A stretch of DNA of 64,000 nt from Nitrospinae bacterium bin107. Lineage in GTDB: Bacteria > UBA8248. How positions within the stretch are numbered: the first letter of the stretch is position 1; each line of letters begins with the position of its first letter. The notes beneath the pieces are model-generated. The model was given only the letters and a program-made list of their open reading frames with translations. It was not told the DNA's origin and ran no database searches. Below, piece after piece: positions 36,184 through 44,744 of this stretch. The stretch lies in assembly GCA_002238965.1 (NCBI GenBank), contig MPNJ01000003.1, forward strand, positions 248,001 through 312,000, given 5' to 3'. The translations under genes were made by a program, and so were the position numbers.

Positions 36184-37101
36184 TCAGGCGTCCTGATCTA
36201 GAAACGCTTTATAGATACCCTCGCGGTGCGTCGGCGGGTCGAAGCGGTATTCCAACTTGTATTTCTGCGCCAGCACCTGATAGAGACCCAGCGAATTACA
36301 GAAAAACGCGTTCGATGAGCAAACCAGCCAGATGCGGTAAATCCGGTACGTGCGCTCGCCGACGAGTTCCTTTATTTTCTGCGCGTTCGCCTCGAATTTC
36401 TCGTACCAGTGCTTGCACGTGCGCGCGTAGTGGAGTCTCAGATTCTCCACGTCCAGGATCTCCCAGCGCGCAAGCTCCATGATGTCCTGAATGTGGGAGA
36501 TGTTGTCCATCTCGCCGTTGGGGAAGACGTTACGCAGAAGAAATTCGTTCTGGCTCGATGGTTTCCAGAATTTGTTCGTCGTGATCCCGTGGTTGAGGAA
36601 CAAGCCGCCGTCGCGCAGGCGCTTTCTCACCGAAGTGAAGTAGCTCATATAGTTCGCAATGCCGACGTGCTCGATAATCCCGATGGCGGAAATCTTGTCG
36701 AAAGTCCTCTCTTCGGGGAAATCGCGGTAATCCATGTGGTGGATCTCGCACCTGTCGTCGATGCCCTCGCGGCGCGCCCACTCCTGGCCCCACTTCGCCT
36801 GCTCGCGCGAGAGGGTGACGGCGGTGGCGTTCACGCCGTAGTGCTTCGCCGCCCATATCGCCAGCGAACCCCACCCGCAGCCGATGTCGAGATAGTCCTC
36901 TCCGGGCGAGAGCCTGAGCTTCCGGCAGACGAGGTCCATCTTGTCGCGCTGCGCCTGGGCGAGGTCTCCGTCCGGTTCGCGGTAATAGGCGCATGTATAG
37001 AGCATGTTCTCGCACAGGAACTGCTCGTAGAACTCGTTGGAGAGATCGTAGTGGTGCGAAATCGCCTCGGCGTCGAATTCCTTTGTTCGCTCTTTTACCA
37101 T
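36184..37101 (-). CDS. cfa: cyclopropane-fatty-acyl-phospholipid synthase, C-terminal methyltransferase part
   Basis: 305 residues carrying the SAM-dependent catalytic domain of CFA synthase, which adds a one-carbon unit across the double bond of membrane lipid acyl chains. The signs are ISHHYDLSNEFYEQFL, a YTCAYY Cys segment, SAM motif I (YLDIGCGWGSLAIWAA), GIIEHVG and NHGITT. The N-terminal domain is missing; it is encoded separately at 38230-38586 with a flavoprotein between. GAGG precedes the ATG and the gap to the flavoprotein stop is 19 bp. Tuberculostearate-like or furan-fatty-acid methylases are also in this family. Confidence 0.9.
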   Translation of the reverse strand: MVKERTKEFDAEAISHHYDLSNEFYEQFLCENMLYTCAYYREPDGDLAQAQRDKMDLVCRKLRLSPGEDYLDIGCGWGSLAIWAAKHYGVNATAVTLSREQAKWGQEWARREGIDDRCEIHHMDYRDFPEERTFDKISAIGIIEHVGIANYMSYFTSVRKRLRDGGLFLNHGITTNKFWKPSSQNEFLLRNVFPNGEMDNISHIQDIMELARWEILDVENLRLHYARTCKHWYEKFEANAQKIKELVGERTYRIYRIWLVCSSNAFFCNSLGLYQVLAQKYKLEYRFDPPTHREGIYKAFLDQDA

Positions 37102-37120
37102 GGCAGCCTCAATTTTTTGT

Positions 37121-38233
37121 TCAACCGATTCCGAATGCGCCTTCCAGAACCAGCCGGCGTCTGAGCCAGGCGTTGCCGCAAATGAACTTCGCCACGCCGA
37201 AAAGAACCTTATCCGGAAGACGATCGATCAATTTATCGAACAACCCTTCCCCGCCGCTTCCGTATTTCTCATAGAGCGCCTCGCCGTACTCGGCGATGCC
37301 CTCCCCCGTATCCAGATACTCGTGCGCAGCCTCGGCCGCCATTTTAGCACTATGGACGGCGGGGCCGATGCCCTCTCCGCTGAAATCTTTCGCAAGTCCT
37401 GCGGCGTCGCCGATAAGCGCGAAGCCATCGCCCGCAGGCCGCCGGACGTGCCTGCGGTGGACCGAATAGGCGTGGCCGCGGAATTTCGTGAGTTCCATCT
37501 TCGCGGGCAGCCTGCCCGACTCGCGGAATTTCTCGAGCAGAATATCGAGACGCTCGTGAACGCTCGGCTTCTTGCCGATGCAGCCCACGCCGATGTTCAA
37601 AAAATCCCCTTTGGTGAAATACCAGGCATAACCCTTGAAGTCGGGTTCGGCGAACAACTCGGGCAGACCGTAGTTGGGCGCCAGGGCGCGGAGTTTCTCG
37701 GCGCCCACGTTCGTCTCGCTCTCCTGGGTCAGGACGACGGATTCTTTTGACGACACGTCGCCGAAAGCCCTGGCCACGGGGCAGGTATGCCCCCCCGCGC
37801 CGATTACGAGCGGAGCCTCGATTTTCTCATCGCCAACATCAACGCGCATCCCGCCTGACGTTTTCTCCACGCCGCGCACCCGGACGCCTTCACGCACCTC
37901 CGCGCCCTCTTCCTGCGCGCGCCTCAGGAGCCAGGTGTCGAACTGGCTCCTGATGATCCCATAGCTCGCCGGTTCGCTCCACCTGGTCTCCAGAAGCTTG
38001 TCGTCATAGCCCACGAACACACTCTGGAACGGCTGGATGGTGTGGGGGTATTCATTCGGGTCTAGTTTCAGGTCGCCCATCACCTGCTTCGTCACCCAGC
38101 CCGCGCAGAGTTTCACGCGCGGGAACGCCGCCGCATCGAGCACCAAAACGCGGCGGCCGCGCTTGGCCAGCTCCCAGGCGGCCGTGCTGCCCCCCGGCCC
38201 TCCTCCGACAACGATGACGTCCCAAGTACTCAT
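37121..38233 (-). CDS. geranylgeranyl-reductase-family flavoprotein
   Basis: 370 residues from the ATG at 38233, whose ATGA overlaps the stop of the upstream gene; a longer frame to 38485 runs out of phase through that gene. FAD binding is shown by VVGGGPGGSTAAWELAKRG and FALIGDAAGLAKDFSGEGIGPA. The CAGWVTKQV segment is typical of GGR-like reductases that saturate isoprenoid or other double bonds in lipids. It sits between the two halves of a CFA synthase, so a lipid-modifying role is likely. A monooxygenase activity cannot be excluded. Confidence 0.88.
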   Translation of the reverse strand: MSTWDVIVVGGGPGGSTAAWELAKRGRRVLVLDAAAFPRVKLCAGWVTKQVMGDLKLDPNEYPHTIQPFQSVFVGYDDKLLETRWSEPASYGIIRSQFDTWLLRRAQEEGAEVREGVRVRGVEKTSGGMRVDVGDEKIEAPLVIGAGGHTCPVARAFGDVSSKESVVLTQESETNVGAEKLRALAPNYGLPELFAEPDFKGYAWYFTKGDFLNIGVGCIGKKPSVHERLDILLEKFRESGRLPAKMELTKFRGHAYSVHRRHVRRPAGDGFALIGDAAGLAKDFSGEGIGPAVHSAKMAAEAAHEYLDTGEGIAEYGEALYEKYGSGGEGLFDKLIDRLPDKVLFGVAKFICGNAWLRRRLVLEGAFGIG

Positions 38234-38586
38234 TCCGAGAGTTTCCATATGCGAAGGGCCAACTTGAATTTCTGCATCGCAGTCAATTCGATATTCTCGA
38301 AGCTGTCGGCCACCTTCATGGCCTCGAACAGATCGCCCTCGAATTCGATGACCGAGTTGCAATACGCCTCGGCGAAAGCATCCGCGGTGGGATTCAGCAA
38401 TATGTGCTTGAAAGAATCGAGCGAGGGGAACGTGATTTCCAGGGGCAGCACTTCGCGACCCACGGATATCGTAGTCCCGTCCCACATGCGGAAACGGAGC
38501 CCGTGGTCCATATCGCCGAAAACGTCGCGGAGAATATCGGCGGCGCCGGAAACTGCGGAACGGCTCTTTACATGAGTTGACTGCAT
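38230..38586 (-). CDS. cyclopropane-fatty-acid synthase N-terminal domain protein
   Basis: 118 residues resembling the N-terminal domain of CFA synthase, which in the E. coli enzyme is separate from the catalytic domain. The shared features are the LRFRMWDGT strand, the PLEITFPSLDSFKHILLNP region, FAEAYCNSVIEFEGDLFEAM and a short basic C-terminal helix. It is encoded first, overlaps the flavoprotein start by 4 bases, and is expected to bind lipid or the catalytic subunit. An SCP2-like or unrelated protein is less likely. Confidence 0.75.
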   Translation of the reverse strand: MQSTHVKSRSAVSGAADILRDVFGDMDHGLRFRMWDGTTISVGREVLPLEITFPSLDSFKHILLNPTADAFAEAYCNSVIEFEGDLFEAMKVADSFENIELTAMQKFKLALRIWKLSE

Positions 38587-38861
38587 GATGTCATCCTCCC
38601 ATAGGGCGATAGGGGATGATATGTTCTACGCATTCTCTTAATTTGCAACTCGTCCATGGCCTCGTGTTGCGCCAGCGAGATAACCTCAAGAAACCCCAAC
38701 CTTCATACCTTTTGAATTAACGCTCATCGCGCATTCTGTCAACCCTTTTTTTCGGATCAATAGCGATTGATGAATGAATGATTGACGCGACTGAGGAGTG
38801 AGGGGTTTCGGTTCGCCTACCGATGAGGGTTGTTCCTGATCCACGCAGAGGCGCCACCGTC

Positions 38862-38881
38862 ATTCCGGCGCATGCCGGAAT
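38862..38881. repeat. REP-like hairpin
   Basis: ATTCCGGC-GCAT-GCCGGAAT, an 8-bp stem, second copy of the hairpin at 35830-35849. It lies in the gap 38587-39055, where I saw no gene beyond repeat fragments and an operator. Confidence 0.7.
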
Positions 38882-39001
38882 GGCGGCGAAACCTCCATCT
38901 CCGGGCTTTTTCAACAACCCCGACAAGGGAGCAATGGTGGTTGCGACAGAGAATGTCGTTTTCCACATGCGTCTATCGATATAATAAAAATGCAGTTGAT
39001 G

Positions 39002-39031
39002 TGTCAGATATATATGATATATTTTCTGACA
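39002..39031. promoter_or_regulatory. putative operator of the AbiEi-like gene
   Basis: TGTCAGA (39002-39008) and TCTGACA (39025-39031) are perfect 7-bp inverted repeats around an AT-rich centre, 25-54 bases before the start at 39056. AbiEi antitoxins are known to autorepress at such repeats. Confidence 0.55.
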
Positions 39032-39055
39032 TCAGGAAGCAGGAGGAATCCACAA

Positions 39056-39679
39056 ATGAGTTCTGTGGCCAACAGGATTATGAAAAGGATATCCGAAAAC
39101 GCCGGCGAGGGATGGGTTTGCGCGCCGAGGGACTTTCTGGATATCGGAAGCCGAGAGGCCGTCGATCAGGCCTTGTCGCGCCTCGTGAAGGCCGGAAAAG
39201 TGCGCCGGATCGGCCGCGGCTTGTACGACCAGCCGAGGATGAGCGCTGTGCTGAAGCGTACCGCCCCTGTCGACCTTGACGCCGCCATAGCCGCAATCGC
39301 CAGGAGGGACGGAATTCACGTCATGCCCGACGGCATGGCGGCCGCCAACGGACTCGGCCTCACGAACGCGGTTCCCGCCAGACCCTGCTACGTTACGGAC
39401 GGCGCCTCGCGGTCGGTCGAGATCGGCGGGCGTACGATCCGCTTCCGGCATGCGAGTCCGAGCGTCATGCGCTGGGCGGGAAAAGCGGCGGCCCCGGTCG
39501 CTCAAGCGCTCCGGTGGCTGGGTCCCGAGGCCTCCAGGGACGCGCGGGTCGCCTCGATACTGAGACGCCGTCTCCCCAATGCCGTGAAACGCGACTTGGC
39601 GAAAAACTGCCGGGACCTGCCCGGCTGGGCGATGCCGCTCGCACGCAGCATCACAAGTGATGAGACTATCGCTTCATGA
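39056..39679 (+). CDS. AbiEi-like antitoxin (DUF6088 family)
   Basis: 207 residues from the ATG at 39056, 10 bases after AGGAGG; the frame opens upstream at 38990 without a ribosome-binding site. The N-terminal winged helix (about 1-60, APRDFLDIGSREAVDQALSRLVKAGKVRRIGRGLYD) matches AbiEi/DUF6088 antitoxins of type IV modules. The rest is the C-terminal AbiEi domain. Its stop overlaps the ATG of a short frame that looks like a cut toxin gene. An inverted repeat lies upstream. Confidence 0.8.
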   Translation: MSSVANRIMKRISENAGEGWVCAPRDFLDIGSREAVDQALSRLVKAGKVRRIGRGLYDQPRMSAVLKRTAPVDLDAAIAAIARRDGIHVMPDGMAAANGLGLTNAVPARPCYVTDGASRSVEIGGRTIRFRHASPSVMRWAGKAAAPVAQALRWLGPEASRDARVASILRRRLPNAVKRDLAKNCRDLPGWAMPLARSITSDETIAS

Positions 39680-39828
39680 ACGATGCGTTCAAATCCTTTT
39701 TCGCCTTGGCCGGGCAGGACAGCAAAGGCGGGCTTATAACACCTCTCCGACATTTTCAGGGATTTTGGGGAGCCGAAAGTGAGCGCCCAATAACTAACTT
39801 CTCGATGGACTTATTTAATTCCCAGTAA
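39676..39828 (+). pseudogene. truncated AbiEii-like toxin gene
   Basis: An ATG overlaps the antitoxin stop (ATGA at 39676-39679) and opens a 50-codon frame beginning MNDAFKSFFALAG and ending in a TAA at 39826. Intact partners in this position are nucleotidyltransferase toxins of about 250-300 residues, so this is a remnant. From about 39750 the DNA becomes AT-rich and carries the next gene on the other strand, which suggests that foreign DNA replaced the toxin body. Confidence 0.45.
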
Positions 39829-40350
39829 TGATTTCAGCAGTTTAGCTCCAATACTGGGTTTACCTTTTGGACTGTTCAAAACTCCTGGAATCTGTATTTT
39901 CTTGATAAATGATGTGTTCTTTGTGTTCACTAGTTCGGAATTAGCCGAAAGAGATTGACTGATTAGGAGTTGCTCGACAAAATTCGCCTCTGACAAAGGA
40001 AGGGCTTTTGATAGTTTCGTTTTCTTTTCAGATGTATGCCGCGCGACGAGGATCATAACAGGGGTGCCTTTCCCAGTATTATTGATGACATTGTTGTAAT
40101 GAGCTTTCTTTTGAGGTTGGAAACATTCATCTTTGAAAGTTTTCTTAGTCTGACCAACATACCATGGTTTGATACCTTTACTAGCCTTGATAGCGAAAAC
40201 ATAACAGCCCTGTGCCTTTGAAAGACCTGGAGTTTGCTGGTCTACCATTTCCCAAAAATCGTTTATAACTTTTGTTGAGTCATCGAAAACTTTTCCCTTT
40301 GGTGTCTGTTTGCGAGGCACTTCGAACTCACCATAGGTTTCATAAAACAT
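39811..40350 (-). CDS. GIY-YIG-like protein, AT-rich, function unknown
   Basis: 179 residues. The core GCYVFAIKAS and KPWYVGQTKK resemble the paired strands of GIY-YIG domains, followed by KAHYNNVI and a late Glu in SEANFVEQLLI. The C terminus is basic. Codon use is A/T-rich, unlike the neighbours, and the gene sits where the toxin half of the AbiEi module should be. It probably arrived by transfer. A named family cannot be given. Confidence 0.6.
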   Translation of the reverse strand: MFYETYGEFEVPRKQTPKGKVFDDSTKVINDFWEMVDQQTPGLSKAQGCYVFAIKASKGIKPWYVGQTKKTFKDECFQPQKKAHYNNVINNTGKGTPVMILVARHTSEKKTKLSKALPLSEANFVEQLLISQSLSANSELVNTKNTSFIKKIQIPGVLNSPKGKPSIGAKLLKSLLGIK

Positions 40351-40468
40351 TTAACATTCCCTCGTGATGTGTTTGAATAATTGGCCTTTAACACTTGTTA
40401 TTACATTCTCTTACCACGTCATATTGCCCCAAACAACTAGAAAACACAATTGTGATGAGAAGAGCGAC

Positions 40469-40498
40469 CGTAGGGGCCGTTCGCGAACGGCCCCTACG
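40469..40498. repeat. 30-bp perfect palindrome
   Basis: CGTAGGGGCCGTTCG followed by its exact inverse. It belongs to the dispersed GTAGGG palindrome family. Confidence 0.75.
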
Positions 40499-40576
40499 AA
40501 CGGGAATTGCAGAATCCATGACAAAACAGGGCGACGGTGTGGACACGCAGTACCAATTCACTCCATCGCAGGTCTC

Positions 40577-40633
40577 GTAGGGACAGGCCCCTGCGCCCCT
40601 CCGCAAAGGACAACCACGGGGGGTTGTCCCTAC
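40577..40633. repeat. bipartite hairpin element
   Basis: Starts GTAGGGACAGG and ends in GGTTGTCCCTAC, with an inner hairpin GGACAACC/GGTTGTCC. The element at 58223-58296 has the same two-part layout. The rest of the gap 40351-40862 is AT-rich with no gene; it is probably the promoter of the XRE gene. Confidence 0.65.
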
Positions 40634-40862
40634 AAAATCATCACAAGCCCACGTTTCCAATCGAGTTCGACCCGAAACCCTGCTCATCACCTCCGAAACA
40701 TCTAAATATCCCACTTAAATGACATAATAGCCTTAATATCCACTTATATATCTCATATTATTGTAGATATTATCAATTTAGTCCTTTAATATCTTATATT
40801 ATATGGTGTATTATGGTTCACGGATACAGAGATGACAAACTTTTCCGCATGAGGTTCATACA

Positions 40863-41825
40863 ATGAGGATACACCCTGAAACACTGAAACGGCTGCGCAA
40901 GGCGCGTGGATGGAGCCAGCAGGAACTGGCCGAGAAAGCGAAGATCGAAAAGAAGACAATCGGCCGCCTCGAGAGCGAAAACGGGGGCGAAGCAAGGGAA
41001 TCCACCGCCCGGCAGCTCGCCTCCGCCTTGAAACTGGGGAGTCCCCGGATTCTGGCCCAAGCCCCCGAATCAGAAACGGTGCGGGAAGAAGTATCCCGGC
41101 TCAACTTCGATTCCGGCGGCTCAGGCCCCAGGGTCCACCTGGACAGCGAAACCGCCCTCGCCTACGACCTGGTGGAGGAACATTACGGGGTGGACATGCA
41201 CAGACTCATCGAAGAGGCGCCCACCCTCTTCACCCTGCTTGCGGAGGCGAGCCTCGCCGAGCGCCGCCGCCGGGTCGGTGAGGCGAAAGCGGCTTTGGAG
41301 GAGTTCAACCGCACCCTGCCAGAGCATCTGGCGGAATCCGGGTGGACGTATCAGGAGGAGGAAGAATCCATCGAGAAGCGCGACCTGTTCCGCCACCCCG
41401 GCGACATCGAATGGGACGACCCCCGCTGGGAGGAATACAGGGAAAAGGGAAACCCCTTCGCCAATTTCCTGAAACGGCTGGCGAATAACATCAAAGCCGA
41501 CAACGGAGCACTCGACCCCGCCGACGTCGGGTTCGACCCCGATATGGTTTGCCGGGGCTTTCTCTTCCCCGAACGCCGCGCGCGCCTGACCGGCGGCTCA
41601 CGGCGCGCCGAGTGGGTTCTTTCCCACGGATATGCGCGCCTGGGCCAGATTCCCAAGCGCCTGCGCGGCGAAGGCGAAGACGTCGACCGCGAGCGCACCG
41701 GGTGGCTCGAAGCGCAGATCAGCGACGATGAGTGGGCCGAATGCGAAGAGATGATGGCCGCCTCCGAGAGACTCGGGAAAATGCTGACGGGCGAAACCGA
41801 GCCCGACGGGGAACCAGGCGGATAG
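40863..41825 (+). CDS. XRE family helix-turn-helix protein with unknown C-terminal domain
   Basis: 320 residues. The first 60 (LKRLRKARGWSQQELAEKAKIEKKTIGRLES) form a Cro/CI-type helix-turn-helix. Residues about 100-320 form an acidic domain I do not recognise, with HYGVDMHRLIEEAPTLFTLLAEASL and a late LFPERRARLTGG stretch. It starts after a GAGG and a strongly AT-rich upstream region, and is followed 74 bp later by an unknown gene. It probably regulates itself or that gene. Confidence 0.8.
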   Translation: MRIHPETLKRLRKARGWSQQELAEKAKIEKKTIGRLESENGGEARESTARQLASALKLGSPRILAQAPESETVREEVSRLNFDSGGSGPRVHLDSETALAYDLVEEHYGVDMHRLIEEAPTLFTLLAEASLAERRRRVGEAKAALEEFNRTLPEHLAESGWTYQEEEESIEKRDLFRHPGDIEWDDPRWEEYREKGNPFANFLKRLANNIKADNGALDPADVGFDPDMVCRGFLFPERRARLTGGSRRAEWVLSHGYARLGQIPKRLRGEGEDVDRERTGWLEAQISDDEWAECEEMMAASERLGKMLTGETEPDGEPGG

Positions 41826-41899
41826 AGAACCGGAGAGTTTCTATCTCCGGCATGGGACAGGGGCAAAACCGAGACGACGGACAGAGGAGAAGTAAAAAC

Positions 41900-42904
41900 A
41901 TGAACGCCGAATGCCTGATGCAGTGGAACCGCCTGAAGAAGGAAGCCGGGGATTTTCCCCTGGAAAAACTCGAACGCGAACTCCAGACCTACCTGCACGA
42001 AAACACCGGAAGCGACGAGCAGGGCGTACGCGCCGCACTCAGGTCCATCAGAGAGGCCCTTACATGCAGGGAGCACGAAGACGAGGCCGTCAGGCACAAG
42101 GCCGGGAAACTCCTCAAGAGTTGCCGCCATTCCTTCGATGAGGTCTGCAAGAATGCAGGTCATTTCAGAAAGGCATTGACCGAGGCCAGGGAGAGGAATG
42201 CCGAAGAAAAAGCCAGCCCAAGAGTCATCCCTCTCGGCGGCGGGTTCCGCCTCGAAGAAGTGCTCTCCATCAAGATGCTCATGACAATCGGAAAGACTCT
42301 CGAACTCTGCGTCGCCAAGCGCGAGGATGCACGAAGTTATTGGAAGGAGGCCGAGTCCGGCGAATCCGGGCTGTGGCTGCTCCTGAAGGGAGAGGAGCGA
42401 TTCGCCCTGCTGAAAATCGACCTGGAGGAGCATAAGGTGGGGGAATTCTCCGCCCACGACAACGACGACCCCGAAATCTCATTCGAGCTGGCCATGGAAA
42501 TTCTCGAGAAGCTCGGCGTCACCGCCGATGATGAGACTTCATTCGCCCGCGTCGGCGCATTCGGCAGGTTCAAGTGTGGCCGGCCCGAGGGCGAACCCGT
42601 CCGCGTCGGCGAGCAGGAAATGTGGGTCTGGCTGTATGAGGACGAACTCATCGTGGGGATGGAAGAACATGCCGACGGGAAACTCTTCTGGTCCCGCTTC
42701 GAACGCAAGCAGAAGAAATATAATCCATTCGAAGACCCCAGGAGTCCCTGGGACCTCTTCAGCCGGGAGGAGTGGGAGGAGAATACCGGTAACCACCTCA
42801 GCATGGGGATGCTCTTCGAGATCGTCCGGCGTAATCCACATGTCCTGGAAAGATTCCGCTCCCCCGTCAACGCCGAACCGGCTCGCGTCAGGAAAGCCGC
42901 CTGA
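41900..42904 (+). CDS. hypothetical protein paired with the XRE regulator
   Basis: 334 residues from the ATG at 41900, preceded by AGGAGAA; the frame opens earlier at 41732 inside the XRE gene. It is acidic, mostly helical in the first 110 residues with Lys/Glu-rich segments, then a mixed region (LWLLLKGEERFALLKIDLEEHKVG) and a Trp-rich region (MWVWLYEDELIVGMEEH). No transmembrane helix or known catalytic motif is visible. It follows the regulator by 74 bp and may be controlled by it. Confidence 0.7.
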   Translation: MNAECLMQWNRLKKEAGDFPLEKLERELQTYLHENTGSDEQGVRAALRSIREALTCREHEDEAVRHKAGKLLKSCRHSFDEVCKNAGHFRKALTEARERNAEEKASPRVIPLGGGFRLEEVLSIKMLMTIGKTLELCVAKREDARSYWKEAESGESGLWLLLKGEERFALLKIDLEEHKVGEFSAHDNDDPEISFELAMEILEKLGVTADDETSFARVGAFGRFKCGRPEGEPVRVGEQEMWVWLYEDELIVGMEEHADGKLFWSRFERKQKKYNPFEDPRSPWDLFSREEWEENTGNHLSMGMLFEIVRRNPHVLERFRSPVNAEPARVRKAA

Positions 42905-43123
42905 GCGCGCCGCCCTTCTTTTAGCGCTCCGGCGCATCTCCGAAACGCCCATCTTGCAATTTCGGCGACACCGCAACATCTTCACTCTTCGCGGCTCCGG
43001 ATTCCCTCCCGGTCGTAGCCGGCCCCCGCCGGAATGACGGCTGTCATCGAACCCTTGGAAGCCGGCGGCAAACCCTTCCTCTCGGGGCTGTTGTAAAAGT
43101 CCGATGAAGGAGGAATGACGGTT

Positions 43124-43305
43124 GTAGGGACAACCCCTCCTCGGGGTTGTCCCGCCCCTCCTCGGGGTTGTCCCGCCCCTCCTCGGGGTTGTCCTGCCCC
43201 TCCTCGGGGTTGTCCCGCCCCTCCTCGGGGTTGTCCTGCCCCTCCTCGGGGTTGTCCATTTGCAGGATGGTTACAATCAGGACAGGCACGGAGGCCTGTC
43301 CCTAC
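43124..43305. repeat. expanded bipartite hairpin element
   Basis: Same family as 40577 and 58223 but inverted and enlarged: GTAGGGACAACC at the left, six 21-bp units (43134-43259), a short spacer, then a GGACAGGC/GCCTGTCC hairpin ending in CCCTAC. No gene is seen in the surrounding gap 42905-43831, which also holds a repeated TTTTTGAACAGCCCC fragment near 43484. Confidence 0.7.
43134..43259. repeat. six-copy 21-bp tandem repeat
   Basis: Six head-to-tail units of CCCCTCCTCGGGGTTGTCC with a two-base ending (CG or TG; AT in the last). The units are nearly identical, so the array is recent or kept by slippage. Each unit can fold as CCCC/GGGG. Confidence 0.9.
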
Positions 43306-43831
43306 GGGGTCGTCGCGTCGGCGAACGGGCGTGATTGGTCGTGTAGATAGCGCTACCTTCTTGGGAGCGCTACAGAAATACGGCCCATGGTCGGCAGGCC
43401 TAAAAGGCAGGGTCGCATAATACGTCGGTCATACATGTCCGACCTACACCTTCACACCCGTCGAACCAAACTGCTGAATCAAGGCTTTTTGAACAGCCCC
43501 CTCACTCAGGACGGACCACGCACTTCCCCGCATTTATCGTCACGGGCATTTCGCGTCGAAGGGGTATGCTGGAGAGGCCGCCCGTCGGCCTGCGGTTTTT
43601 CAGGCGGCGCGAATCGCGGGAATCGGGCCACCGCCCGGGTGAGGCGCGGATGGCGCAAAATGCAAATAATAATTTCCGAAAATATGGATAAATTCAGATA
43701 AATTCACGGGGTTTTTCGATAAAAAACGATAAATTATTTTCCTGGGATGGGGCGCCGCGGAATCCGGGCGCAGGGGAATTCTGCCATGGCCCGCGCCTTC
43801 TGCAATGACGGCAATTGCGCGGAATTGCGGG

Positions 43832-44689
43832 CTAGCGCAGCGACGTCACCAGAATCACCCCCGCCACCGTGACGAGCACCCCCAGAACGATGCGCGGGGT
43901 GATTTTCTCGCGCTTCCCCAGTATCAGGGGCGCCAGCACGAGCATGAACAGCGGCACCGTCGCCACCAGGGGCGTGACGCGCGAGACCTCCCCCAGGCTC
44001 AGGGCGGCCATCAGGCACAACTGGGCGGCGGCCATCGCAAGTCCCGCCAGGATGAAGTTGCCGAGCGAGGCCTTGTTGAACACGAACGGACTCCACCCGG
44101 TGCTCGCCTTCAGGATCAGCGGGCCCAGGGCGCATGCCGAGACGGATTGCAGAAACCCCCCGAAAACAAGGGATTCCACGCCTCCGAGCCCCATTTTCCT
44201 GAACGTATGGGCGAGTCCCATAAAAGCCGCCGCGCTAATCGGCAACAGCAGCACCCGCCCTCTGGCGAGCGGACCTCCCCCGCTCGACATAATGTAGACA
44301 CCGGCCACGACCACGAGAATCCCCACCCACACGACCGCGGGCGGGCGTTCTCCGAGCACCAGAAAGGCCCAGAACGCCCCGAAAATGGGGTGGGTGTTCG
44401 AGACGGGACTCGTGGAGGCGACGCCGATTCTCTGAATCGAGCGAAACAGGAACATCAGGGACAGCGCGGGTGAGGATATCCCCGCCGCCAGGAAGGCGAG
44501 CCAGTAGACCGAGGGCGATATGCGGGAGAAATCCACCGCCACCAAACAGAGGGAGAAAAATACAACCTGCATGATGAGAACGACCAGGCTTCCCGTGTGG
44601 GGCGTGCTGCCGTCCAGCCCTCGCCTGGTCATGATGCTAGAGAGGGCGAAGAAGACAGCCGGGCTCAGGGCGACCAGTTCGAACGGCAT
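43832..44689 (-). CDS. EamA/DMT-type transporter
   Basis: 285 residues and about ten transmembrane helices in two EamA repeats. The repeat ends are seen as FWAFLVLGERPPAVVWVGILVVVAG and a closing FMLVLAPLILGKREKITPRIVLG. This family exports metabolites such as amino acids or nucleosides across the inner membrane. It lies 55 bp upstream of the D-2-hydroxyacid dehydrogenase stop, on the same strand. Another EamA gene is at 60746. Confidence 0.9.
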   Translation of the reverse strand: MPFELVALSPAVFFALSSIMTRRGLDGSTPHTGSLVVLIMQVVFFSLCLVAVDFSRISPSVYWLAFLAAGISSPALSLMFLFRSIQRIGVASTSPVSNTHPIFGAFWAFLVLGERPPAVVWVGILVVVAGVYIMSSGGGPLARGRVLLLPISAAAFMGLAHTFRKMGLGGVESLVFGGFLQSVSACALGPLILKASTGWSPFVFNKASLGNFILAGLAMAAAQLCLMAALSLGEVSRVTPLVATVPLFMLVLAPLILGKREKITPRIVLGVLVTVAGVILVTSLR

Positions 44690-44744
44690 TCACACTCCGA
44701 CCCGGCCGGCCCCCATCGACCTGTCCGGTTCAAGGGGAAACCGA

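Noticed and set aside
43134-43259. possible CRISPR array
   Set aside because: The 21-bp units abut with no spacers, and no cas gene is nearby; it is a simple tandem repeat.
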